Translations under genes and position numbers: made by a program
DNA from: Enterospora canceri
Taxonomy: Eukaryota > Microsporidia > Enterocytozoonidae
Length of the DNA stretch: 48,743 bases
Reading direction: 5' to 3'
NCBI GenBank assembly: GCA_002087915.1
Contig: LWDP01000009.1
Location: 1 to 48,743, forward strand
In this document: one piece after another, positions 18,101 through 25,297 of the stretch
How the letters are laid out: every line of letters begins with the position of its first letter
How positions within the stretch are numbered: position 1 is the stretch's first letter
The notes under the pieces: generated by a model
Told to the model about the DNA's origin: nothing
The model's input: the letters and a program-made list of their open reading frames with translations, nothing else
Databases searched by the model: none

Positions 18101-18289
18101 ATGTTAAATCATCCATTTGAAGCTGTAAAAATATATCTTAAAATGAATGTGGTAGTTCATCTTAAGACAGGTGAGAAATATAAAGGCAACTTAAATAGTT
18201 TTGATGAACACTTAAATGTCATACTGGAGAATGATGACAAGTTGAATTTCATACGAGGAGAGAATATTCTATGTGTAGGACGTGAGTAA
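18101..18289 (+). CDS. Sm-like protein, probably LSM3
   Basis: 62 residues, essentially one bare Sm fold. Sm motif 1: VVVHLKTGEKYKGNLNSFDE and HLNVIL; Sm motif 2: FIRGENILCV. The opening PFEAVKIYLKMNVVVHLK parallels the P-L-D-L-(I/L)-L-D-E-R-(V/I)-Y-(V/I)-K-L start of LSM3 proteins. These form heptameric rings on U6 snRNA or on mRNA for decapping. The loop between the two Sm motifs is only a few residues, much shorter than in yeast Lsm3. CCC at 18091-18093 lies 7 bases before the ATG. Another LSm/Sm paralogue remains possible. Confidence 0.7.
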   Translation: MLNHPFEAVKIYLKMNVVVHLKTGEKYKGNLNSFDEHLNVILENDDKLNFIRGENILCVGRE

Positions 18290-18378
18290 ACTAATGACAC
18301 GTTCATGAGAAGTACTTCTGATTTACATCACCGAAAGATTAGTTCTATGAATACATCTAACAAATTTATCTACAGATA

Positions 18379-19044
18379 TTAACAGCAACGTATTCTATAC
18401 TGTTTGGTTACAGTAGAATGGTATACTAGATATCCTAGAGCTGATAATAAGGCTCCTATTAACACAACTATAATGATGCCTATAAATGTGGCAAGTAGAT
18501 TCTTGAACTGGTATTTTCCTCGTTGGTTATATTGTGGTACTTTGTGGCTAGGTCGGATTTTTCTTGAATATTTGTAAGCTGCATAGGGAAAGTTCTGGTT
18601 GACTGCTGTAAATTGCAATATTGTTTCGGTATCATCATCAATTGCTATAGTGGCTATTCCAACGATGTTATGTGGGTCTTGTACGACAAAGTAGTATATT
18701 TTGTTATTTGGGGTGGTTTTGTAATATACAAATCCATCAAACAAACATAGCTGTAGTCTCTTAACAAACGGGACCATCACCTTTATATCAGTGATTTTGA
18801 TGACTATCTTCATCTTATTCAAGCAGAACTTGCATATATTACAATCTGAATCAGAATTATTCAGGCAGAATTCCACATTGAGAGACTCTGCATCGTTTTC
18901 TTCTATTTTTATAACTGCACCAAAATCAATTCTACTGAAATCACATTCATTTCTGTCATTAGTACAAGGTCTATGTGCTTTCTGCTTACCTAAACTGTAC
19001 ACAACAACATTTGCTAAAATTTGGTGAAATAGAAATAGGAGCAT
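18379..19044 (-). CDS. Predicted type I membrane protein with Cys-rich ectodomain, unknown function
   Basis: 221 residues. Signal peptide MLLFLFHQILANVVVYS; an ectodomain with Cys clusters (CTNDRNEC, then CLNNSDSDCNICKFCLNKM) suggesting disulfides; one transmembrane helix near the C-terminus (LLATFIGIIIVVLIGALLSALGY); a short tail ending CC. CCCC (GGGG 19048-19051) lies three bases before the ATG. It diverges from the gene at 19087 across only 42 bp. Same architecture as the genes at 8529 and 23531. No homologue recognised. Confidence 0.78.
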   Translation of the reverse strand: MLLFLFHQILANVVVYSLGKQKAHRPCTNDRNECDFSRIDFGAVIKIEENDAESLNVEFCLNNSDSDCNICKFCLNKMKIVIKITDIKVMVPFVKRLQLCLFDGFVYYKTTPNNKIYYFVVQDPHNIVGIATIAIDDDTETILQFTAVNQNFPYAAYKYSRKIRPSHKVPQYNQRGKYQFKNLLATFIGIIIVVLIGALLSALGYLVYHSTVTKQYRIRCC

Positions 19045-19086
19045 TTAGGGGATTAATCGAACTAAGAATAAAAAGAAAACCCCCAA
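19045..19086. promoter_or_regulatory. 42-bp bidirectional promoter with CCC signals on both strands
   Basis: All 42 bp separate two divergent start codons. GGGG at 19048-19051 serves the minus-strand gene and CCCCC at 19080-19084 serves the plus-strand gene. The middle is AT-rich with no other motif, so each CCC element and the A-rich core are the only visible promoter sequence. Confidence 0.65.
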
Positions 19087-19620
19087 ATGATTAAAGAGCG
19101 TATTAAATACTTGCAAACAATAAAAACGAAGTTCAGTAACATGACATGGACAAAGGAAGTTGTAAAAACACATTTGTTCTATAATGAAATAGAAAAATGC
19201 AAGGCATTTTTAAGATATTCGGAATTTGGTAACAAAGAGGCTGATTTTCTGGTGCATTATGTAAAAGCATACGAAAAACTGAAAAATAAGCAAGGTGATC
19301 AGCGCATGCTACTGGAAAATGATGCACTAAAACATCTTGATTTTTTTATATCACTGTATGAGGCATTTGACGTAACGATAGACTACAATGCATTCAAAAA
19401 TTGTGAATTAACAGTTGCAAATGCATACATCCTCTATCATAGATCTGAGTTAAGCTACTTTCTAGACCTGATTGTTGAAAATGATCCATATGCATCAAAG
19501 GAGCTATTTATTGAATATTCAAAACAGAATGGAATAAAAGAGTGCATTGTAATGAATGTACTGGAACATAGATGCTGTGATTGGGCATTTTACATAGCAC
19601 TGAGAAACAACTGGTTGTAA
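19087..19620 (+). CDS. Uncharacterised alpha-helical protein
   Basis: 177 residues, largely helical, without signal peptide or transmembrane segment; no family recognised. The N-terminal half is Lys-rich (IKERIKYLQTIKTKFSN), the C-terminal half has paired helices resembling TPR or HEAT units (SELSYFLDLIVENDPYASKE, EHRCCDWAFYIALRNNWL). CCCCC ends two bases before the ATG. The TMA46-like gene starts 26 bp downstream. Confidence 0.7.
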   Translation: MIKERIKYLQTIKTKFSNMTWTKEVVKTHLFYNEIEKCKAFLRYSEFGNKEADFLVHYVKAYEKLKNKQGDQRMLLENDALKHLDFFISLYEAFDVTIDYNAFKNCELTVANAYILYHRSELSYFLDLIVENDPYASKELFIEYSKQNGIKECIVMNVLEHRCCDWAFYIALRNNWL

Positions 19621-19646
19621 AACATTTTGAAAATTTTGGCCCGATT

Positions 19647-20402
19647 ATGGGAAAGTCACAGCCGCAAGTTAAAAAAGAAAAGAAACCGAAGACGCCGAAG
19701 GACATAAAGAAGGAACTAGAAGCAAAATTGTTTGGTGAAAAGGATAAGAAGAAAAAGAAGGAAATCCAAGGACAGATCAAGAAAATAGACATGGAAATAG
19801 AGGCCGAAAACAAAAAGAGGAAAGATGTTGAAATAGCCAAGAAAGTCACAATTAGGCAGCTGATACCAGTTGGAGTAGATCCTAAAACAGTATTCTGCTT
19901 GAATTTTAAGAACAAAAACTGTAATTTGGGTGAGAAATGCCAGTTCTCGCATATTGCGCCCAAAAAAGAAGATCAACTTGATGATAAACAGGATACTGGC
20001 CCAAAATTGGTTTGTAAGTTCCTGATTGATGCTCTAAACAACAGAGAATTCTCATCCGAATGGGTTTGTCCGCTCCCAAAGTGCAAGGATCTCCACAAGA
20101 TGACAGAAATGTCAGAAAATACCGAAATTGAATTGAGCCTGGAAGAGTTCTTAGAATTACAGCGTCAAACAATTGATGCAGCCAAATCTACACCAGTTAC
20201 GGAAGAAACATTCAAGATATGGAAGGAAAAGAAGAGGAAAGAGGAAGAATTGCATGCTAAACGACTTGCTGCACTCTCTACTGCACCTAAGGGCGTAGAT
20301 CTGTTCAAATTCCAGCCTGATATATTTGAAGATGATGAAGCAGATGGTGATGATATCGACTACCATGCTCGAGAAGAAGTTGAATCAGATCAAGAAGAAT
20401 AA
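19647..20402 (+). CDS. CCCH zinc-finger protein, TMA46/ZC3H15 (DFRP1) family
   Basis: 251 residues. Relatives bind the DRG/Rbg1 GTPase and associate with translating ribosomes. The basic N-terminus (KKEKKPKTPKDIKKELEAK) is followed by two CCCH fingers: C84-x7-C92-x5-C98-x3-H102 and a second set with C124, C142, C147 and H151. The family-typical segment LSLEEFLELQRQTIDAAKS and TPVTEETFKIWKEKKRKEEE is at about 165-200, and an acidic tail closes the protein. CCC at 19640-19642 supports the start at 19647. The upstream motif AAAATTTTGGCC (19630-19641) merges into the CCC signal. Confidence 0.85.
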   Translation: MGKSQPQVKKEKKPKTPKDIKKELEAKLFGEKDKKKKKEIQGQIKKIDMEIEAENKKRKDVEIAKKVTIRQLIPVGVDPKTVFCLNFKNKNCNLGEKCQFSHIAPKKEDQLDDKQDTGPKLVCKFLIDALNNREFSSEWVCPLPKCKDLHKMTEMSENTEIELSLEEFLELQRQTIDAAKSTPVTEETFKIWKEKKRKEEELHAKRLAALSTAPKGVDLFKFQPDIFEDDEADGDDIDYHAREEVESDQEE

Positions 20403-20478
20403 TTTAGACTCGAATAAATCTATGAAATTATTTTCCCTCCATAAGGCAACTTAAAAACGCCTCCAAATTGCCTTAGAA

Positions 20479-21120
20479 ATGGGACAAATTTTTAGAGACA
20501 TCACAAACATAACAGATTGCCAGATTAAGATAACAATACACAAGCAGAAGCACAAGGTTGCCCTCTATAAGTGGCTGTATGAAGTGTGCAATGACTTTGA
20601 ATACAGTTCAACCACGTACCTGATAGCATTGTTCGTCATTGAAGAGTACACACATCGGTACAGCTATGAATTGAATGAGTACCAGTTGATTGGAGTAACA
20701 TGCCTCTATATTGCGGCCAAATACGAGGAAACCACTACCAAATCAGTCAAACTGTACGAGTACGTAACAGATGGAGCATGTAAAATTAGTGAAATATTTG
20801 AGAAGGAAAAGGCGATATTGGAGTGCCTGAACTACGATTTGGACAAGTTGATAAGCAGTGCAATAATAAACTTCGATTTTGTGGTGCAAGTATTGGACAA
20901 TGAGAGCATTGATGTGGATCAGGCAATCAGATTTGCTCTATTCAGCTGTATATTTGCTATGAATCTAACAAAGGAAACCAATGGAAAGGAGCTCATCCGC
21001 CTGGTTATGAAGACAGCAAAGCAGACGACTAGTGCCCTGTTAAACAGAAAGCTGTCCCAGGAGTCTCTGAAATTCATCCAGTCAAACAAGACGCTACACG
21101 ATTATTTTGTAAAAGAGTAA
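20479..21120 (+). CDS. Cyclin, A/B-like, minimal
   Basis: 213 residues with two cyclin folds. Cyclin box 1 holds LYKWLYEVCNDFEYSSTTYL, then QLIGVTCLYIAAKYEE, including the Lys and Glu positions that contact the CDK; box 2 begins near ECLNYDLDKLISSAIINF. There is no N-terminal destruction-box extension, so the protein is almost only the cyclin core. It would activate a cyclin-dependent kinase; which one cannot be told from sequence alone. No exact CCC run lies next to the ATG (CCAAATTGCC is 8-17 bases upstream). It converges on the RAD6-like gene with a 10-bp gap. Confidence 0.82.
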   Translation: MGQIFRDITNITDCQIKITIHKQKHKVALYKWLYEVCNDFEYSSTTYLIALFVIEEYTHRYSYELNEYQLIGVTCLYIAAKYEETTTKSVKLYEYVTDGACKISEIFEKEKAILECLNYDLDKLISSAIINFDFVVQVLDNESIDVDQAIRFALFSCIFAMNLTKETNGKELIRLVMKTAKQTTSALLNRKLSQESLKFIQSNKTLHDYFVKE

Positions 21121-21130
21121 GTTATGCAAT

Positions 21131-21601
21131 TTACTGGTTTTCGAAGTTGGCCCAAGTCGCCTCAACTGAATCCTGAACTCTTCTGTTGTATTCTTCTCTA
21201 TTTTGGTCGTATAATTCTGCTGCAAGCATGTTAGCTGGGGACTCTATGTTTGGGTCATTGAGGAGATTCTGTATGGATAACAGCAATGAGGACACATTGT
21301 ACGATGGTGACCACTTGTTCTTCAAAATGTCCAGACAGATGTCTCCGTTCTCGTAGATGTTTGGATGGAACATTTTGGATATGAAACAAGCCTCTGGCGC
21401 GTGCTGTGGATACTCCTCGTCGAAAATCAGCAGAATCGAAAAGAATCCACCCTCGAAAACAGTCCCCTTTGGCCCAGATATCACTGCTACCCACGTAAAC
21501 ATGTCGCTGTCAAGTGGTTCTGCGAATATATTGTGTATTTGCTGTGCATTTGTCACGTCATCCAAGTCTTTGAAGAGCCTCCTAGCAGCTGGCGTTGACA
21601 T
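21131..21601 (-). CDS. Ubiquitin-conjugating enzyme E2, RAD6/UBC2 type
   Basis: 156 residues with the E2 fold. The start MSTPAARRLFKDLDDV is the RAD6 N-terminus. Further motifs: GPKGTVFEGGFF, FDEEYPQHAPEACFISKMFH, then HPNIYENGDICLDIL with active-site Cys89, KNKWSPSYNVSSLLLSIQNL and NDPNIESPAN. Rad6 monoubiquitinates histone H2B and PCNA and acts in N-end-rule degradation, with different E3s. No long acidic tail, unlike yeast Rad6. The start codon lies 22 bp from the stop of the upstream NOP56/58 gene. Confidence 0.9.
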   Translation of the reverse strand: MSTPAARRLFKDLDDVTNAQQIHNIFAEPLDSDMFTWVAVISGPKGTVFEGGFFSILLIFDEEYPQHAPEACFISKMFHPNIYENGDICLDILKNKWSPSYNVSSLLLSIQNLLNDPNIESPANMLAAELYDQNREEYNRRVQDSVEATWANFENQ

Positions 21602-21623
21602 GGATGCAAAAATTGCTGAAAAT

Positions 21624-22739
21624 TTATTTCTTTACGAACTCAACTGGTGACTTTTTGTAGACCTTCTTGGTGAACTCACTTACAGAAATCTTCTTCTTGC
21701 TCTGCTTCAATCCATTCAACTCGTCTATCTTGGCATTTATCGCCTCTCTGAAACTACTGCCGTATTTTCCATTCTCCATCTTTTCCTCATCTATCTTCGC
21801 ACACAGTGATATTTTATTGCCCAACATTCTGCTTATTTTACCCTGGTCTACTTTGGATCGTGCCAGATAGGACGTGTTGAAGATTGCACCGTATTTGGAC
21901 TTATCCTTTTTGGATCCAAGCACCTGAATCGCAGGCCCAGTCATCTTGTGAAGAGTGCTGTTGGATATGCTGAACAATCTGCAAAGTGTCAGCAGATCGT
22001 TGTTTGTCTGTCCCATTAATTCGTACAAATTAGGATAGTCATTTTTGACTGTCTCATTCAGCAAGTCGTAGACGTCCTTTCTGTTCTGAATGTCCTTCAG
22101 GATGTTTTCTGTATCGAACACGATGTGTTCGATCTCTTCTGCTCCAAATGGTCTTCCCATGCTATTTTTAGCCAAATTTACCAATTCTGGTTCTCCCGTA
22201 TTATTCTTCACAAATTCCTCCCTGTTTCTGATTTTGAGCAGACACATCAAGTACTCCGTGCAATCATCTGTCGTCAATTCTGGAAAGTGTAGTGCATACC
22301 ACTCCTTGATACGCATAGTTCTCTTGTTGATGTCCTTGTCAAATGTTTCCACCAATTTATAGAGCTCTACAACATCTGGTCTTTTGGTTACCCCACTCAT
22401 TTTATGTGCCAGTATCTGAGTCATATGCAACACTTCTTCCGTGGTCATTTCAAGTGCCTCTGCTATCTCAATGTCAGTTACTTTTGTATCAACGGCTTTG
22501 TCTGCAATTAGATGATCCATATCATTCAAATAGACTGGTTTGAATTTCGTAAAAATTTTGCACTTCTGAGATTTGATGAACTCTGATACGGATTCACTCA
22601 TCTTTTGGTTCTTATACAGTTCATACGCCTCTTCTATGCTTTCAAATCTCTGTGCTCCTACGAACTTGTCGTTGTTTCTAAGCAGTATTCCAACACTTGT
22701 TTCAATCAGTATCGTTTTACCATTATTTGCCTCAGTCAT
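21624..22739 (-). CDS. Box C/D snoRNP core protein, NOP56/NOP58 family
   Basis: 371 residues. N-terminal domain (LIETSVGILLRNNDKFVG), coiled-coil region, and a Nop domain (about 140-320) marked by DKDINKRTMRIKEWYALHFP and IQVLGSKKDKSKYGAIFNTS, KVDQGKISRMLGNKISLCAK. This core protein holds fibrillarin and box C/D snoRNAs for rRNA 2'-O-methylation in the nucleolus. The loop that normally reads GAEKALFRALK is shortened to GSKK. The Lys-rich KKE/D tail of relatives is almost absent. CCCC (GGGG 22744-22747) precedes the ATG. NOP58 is slightly preferred over NOP56; Prp31 is less likely. Confidence 0.8.
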   Translation of the reverse strand: MTEANNGKTILIETSVGILLRNNDKFVGAQRFESIEEAYELYKNQKMSESVSEFIKSQKCKIFTKFKPVYLNDMDHLIADKAVDTKVTDIEIAEALEMTTEEVLHMTQILAHKMSGVTKRPDVVELYKLVETFDKDINKRTMRIKEWYALHFPELTTDDCTEYLMCLLKIRNREEFVKNNTGEPELVNLAKNSMGRPFGAEEIEHIVFDTENILKDIQNRKDVYDLLNETVKNDYPNLYELMGQTNNDLLTLCRLFSISNSTLHKMTGPAIQVLGSKKDKSKYGAIFNTSYLARSKVDQGKISRMLGNKISLCAKIDEEKMENGKYGSSFREAINAKIDELNGLKQSKKKISVSEFTKKVYKKSPVEFVKK

Positions 22740-22845
22740 TTCTGGGGTATAAAATCAATTCATTTTTCAGGTGCCATCACCTATGAGTTATTTACAGCCA
22801 ATTAATTTTGTAACATGCATTTTTAGTGAAGATGTTTTAGAGGTC

Positions 22846-23211
22846 ATGATCATCGCAATTCTATTAGCGACAGTGTATGCTGGAAATAGCTATTTGGAGC
22901 AGTCTCCAACCACCGGTGAAAGCAGTACAAACAAAAGCAAGTACTACTCCACAGGATACACGGTAGGGTACAACTATAGACCAACATCCTTTAGTTTTTC
23001 TTGGAGATCAGGACTTCTTGATGAAAATGGTGAAATTGAAGACGAAGGTGTGAATAAGAATGATGAGGATGCCCATCCTGATGGCTATATAAACGCAAAC
23101 ACCCCAGATCCAGGACAAAAATTCGATTTTACTCAAGAAAAGGGTGGTGAGGCAGTTTTCAGTGAACTGAAAAACGAAAACAGCAATTTGCTACATCGTT
23201 TTGACGATTAA
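22846..23211 (+). CDS. Small predicted secreted protein, unknown function
   Basis: About 121 residues from the ATG at 22846; an earlier in-frame ATG at 22783 would add residues that bury the signal peptide. The N-terminus MIIAILLATVYAG is a short signal peptide with cleavage likely after Ala-Gly. The mature chain is polar: Ser/Tyr/Gly-rich (STGYTVGYNYRPTSFSFSWR), then Asp/Glu/Asn-rich, with no Cys and no membrane anchor. Probably secreted or lumenal. No CCC signal lies next to either ATG. Confidence 0.55.
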   Translation: MIIAILLATVYAGNSYLEQSPTTGESSTNKSKYYSTGYTVGYNYRPTSFSFSWRSGLLDENGEIEDEGVNKNDEDAHPDGYINANTPDPGQKFDFTQEKGGEAVFSELKNENSNLLHRFDD

Positions 23212-23236
23212 AATCAATTGAAGAACTAAATCAGAA

Positions 23237-23512
23237 TTATTTAAATGTGTTTGCGTATTCTTTGAATGTCTTTTGCTCTTCTGAGCTTCTAAATTGGAAT
23301 ATTTTGTCGAAATTTAGGTTTCGTTTGTATTTTTTGACTAATTTTCTGAAAAATTGTTTAAAGTCGTATGGAACAACAAAGACAAGCGATTCTATCGTAT
23401 CATTATGGAGTACAACATTGTCAGATTGTAGTAGAATGTTAAACTTGCCATTATAAGAGCATTCTACGTCATCTGCAGTAAAAAAGAAGCCAGGATTTCC
23501 AACATAAATCAT
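23237..23512 (-). CDS. Small protein, PH-like beta fold followed by basic helix, unknown
   Basis: 91 residues from the ATG at 23512, directly preceded by CCC (GGG 23513-23515). Alternating hydrophobic strands (GFFFTADDVECSYNGKFNIL, SDNVVLHNDTIESLVFVVPY) followed by a Lys/Arg-rich helix and a final helix (FRSSEEQKTFKEYANTFK) give a PH-domain-like pattern. It loosely recalls the N-terminal PH domain of the TFIIH p62/Tfb1 subunit, but that is a guess. The next gene on this strand ends 18 bp upstream. Confidence 0.65.
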   Translation of the reverse strand: MIYVGNPGFFFTADDVECSYNGKFNILLQSDNVVLHNDTIESLVFVVPYDFKQFFRKLVKKYKRNLNFDKIFQFRSSEEQKTFKEYANTFK

Positions 23513-23530
23513 GGGATTCAAAATCTCAGT

Positions 23531-24826
23531 TTAATGTTGGCTTTGCACCATCTCCAAATACTCGTCTTCAGATGTTTTGTGCCTGATTTGTCGTTTTCGT
23601 CTTCTGGTATATATGAATGTGCATGAAGCTATTATAATACTGTACGTGATAATTGCTATCAGAATATTCACAACACAAATGTGATGCACACTACGTGTAT
23701 CGTCATTGTAGTATTCTGTGTACATCGGTGGTCTATATCTACCAATATATTGATCATTCTTCTTCACTGATACTTTTTTCTTTCCTATGTAAACTCGACC
23801 TGATTTCTGTATTCGTATTATTGCAAGTGAAATCTCATCCAGAAGATTCTCGGCTTCTTTCTTATTCTTTTTAATGCCATCTTCATATTGAATCATAGTC
23901 AACAAGTTGTATAGAGCATATAGTTCATCAAGTAGCACTTCCCTGGTTAGAATACCCGGAATATGCTTTGTGATGTCATAGTCTTTGATTTCATTCAATA
24001 TTCTAAGAATGTTACATTTCTGTCTATTATTATGTGCGGTGTCGTATTCACCTGTCAAATCAAATAAGAACGTTACAATGAACTTGCTTGGTTTCTTCTT
24101 TGTCTTTTCGTGGAAATCAATTTGCTGTAGCATTTTCTGAACAAAATAGTTCGTTTCATTTTCTGGATTCTCCACTTTCTCAATGAAACTGCTCAAATCA
24201 ACGGTGTTCTCAAGAAACTCCAGTTTGGGCTCACATACCCCTTTGAACACCTTGGTGAACTTTATGTTGATTGGTGCCAGATTTATCGAATCCATCGTCG
24301 TTGGAATTGTATAGCAGTTGAAATACTCCTTGCGCATCTTTATTTGCGCAGGTTTGTTGTTTAATCCCAAAATGCAGTTGTTTCCTTTATCGTCTTTGTA
24401 ATAGATCATTTTATCATTTTTGCTCAATATTTCAACTGTATTTCCATTGATATTTAGCTTACTTGTCTTATTTGACTTCAATGCATAGAATCCTGCTGGC
24501 AAATATTGAAGCGTTAGGTCAAACTTACTCAGATCATCCATATCCAAGTTGTTCAGTTCTATCTTGCCTATTTTATTAGCCTTTATGCTATCCGAATCCT
24601 CATTTACTTCCAAATTATATGGATGTCTACCGGAAATGACATCGTTTACATCACGTTTCATATACTTCAGTACAAATAGTGAATTTTTGTATTCTATACA
24701 ACTATTCAATCGTGAATAGTCAATTGGATTCCCACTTGATACTTCTAGAAAGACACTGTAATTGTTTCTGTGAAGTGTATTTGCAAGGAATACCATGATT
24801 TTACTCTGCAAAAGGAAGATGTCCAT
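23531..24826 (-). CDS. Predicted single-pass membrane protein, unknown function
   Basis: 431 residues. The CCCC (GGGG 24833-24836) six bases upstream supports the ATG at 24826; residues 1-25 are moderately hydrophobic and could target the protein to the ER. The large ectodomain has Asn-linked sites and a long helical part (about 270-345). One transmembrane helix near the C-terminus (VVNILIAIITYSIIIASCTFIY) is followed by a strongly basic stop-transfer patch (TRRRKRQIRHK) and a short acidic cytosolic tail (EDEYLEMVQ) with a tyrosine-based sorting-like motif. Architecture matches the genes at 8529 and 18379. Confidence 0.75.
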   Translation of the reverse strand: MDIFLLQSKIMVFLANTLHRNNYSVFLEVSSGNPIDYSRLNSCIEYKNSLFVLKYMKRDVNDVISGRHPYNLEVNEDSDSIKANKIGKIELNNLDMDDLSKFDLTLQYLPAGFYALKSNKTSKLNINGNTVEILSKNDKMIYYKDDKGNNCILGLNNKPAQIKMRKEYFNCYTIPTTMDSINLAPINIKFTKVFKGVCEPKLEFLENTVDLSSFIEKVENPENETNYFVQKMLQQIDFHEKTKKKPSKFIVTFLFDLTGEYDTAHNNRQKCNILRILNEIKDYDITKHIPGILTREVLLDELYALYNLLTMIQYEDGIKKNKKEAENLLDEISLAIIRIQKSGRVYIGKKKVSVKKNDQYIGRYRPPMYTEYYNDDTRSVHHICVVNILIAIITYSIIIASCTFIYTRRRKRQIRHKTSEDEYLEMVQSQH

Positions 24827-24859
24827 TGGATAGGGGAAAAGGTACCGAATTTTATCCCT
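24827..24859. promoter_or_regulatory. 33-bp bidirectional promoter with CCC signals on both strands
   Basis: Only 33 bp separate two divergent ATGs. GGGG at 24833-24836 (minus-strand CCCC) and CCC at 24856-24858 flank a short spacer. This pair of signals also decides both start codons. Confidence 0.65.
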
Positions 24860-25279
24860 ATGAAAACGTATAGGGTGAAATTGGAAGAGGAGCTAACACT
24901 TGGAATTGAGAACGTACGACCAGAATCCACTCTTTTCTACAACAGGAGCGGTGTCATACGGGAAAATAGTGCCAAAATAGTACCAACTGGTATAAATGAA
25001 ATAACATCGGATGGAACAGGTGTAATATTTCATATTCTGGGCGCAAATCCAACAGAAGAGAACAAATACGTTTCAACCAAGGCAGATTGGATTGGATTTG
25101 ACACTTCAGTGAACGTGGAGAAAACAAACACATTTCACCTGGAACACCACTACAAAAAGGATGACGAGTGTGCTAGAATGGTGGCATTACGATGCTACTG
25201 TGGAGCATTTGAGGAAGTGAAGACACTTGATGAAACTGTACGAGGAGACAAAGGGTACGGTTCAACAGGTTTCAAATAA
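24860..25279 (+). CDS. Uncharacterised protein, soluble
   Basis: 139 residues from the ATG at 24860, which is one base after CCC (24856-24858); the longer in-frame extension to 24770 overlaps the divergent gene and is rejected. The chain begins MKTYRVKLEEELTLGIENV and looks beta-rich, with a C-terminal Cys pair (RCYCGAFEE) and a Gly-rich end (RGDKGYGSTGFK). There is no signal peptide or transmembrane segment. I do not recognise the family. Confidence 0.65.
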   Translation: MKTYRVKLEEELTLGIENVRPESTLFYNRSGVIRENSAKIVPTGINEITSDGTGVIFHILGANPTEENKYVSTKADWIGFDTSVNVEKTNTFHLEHHYKKDDECARMVALRCYCGAFEEVKTLDETVRGDKGYGSTGFK

Positions 25280-25297
25280 ATGGTATTTTAGGCCTCT

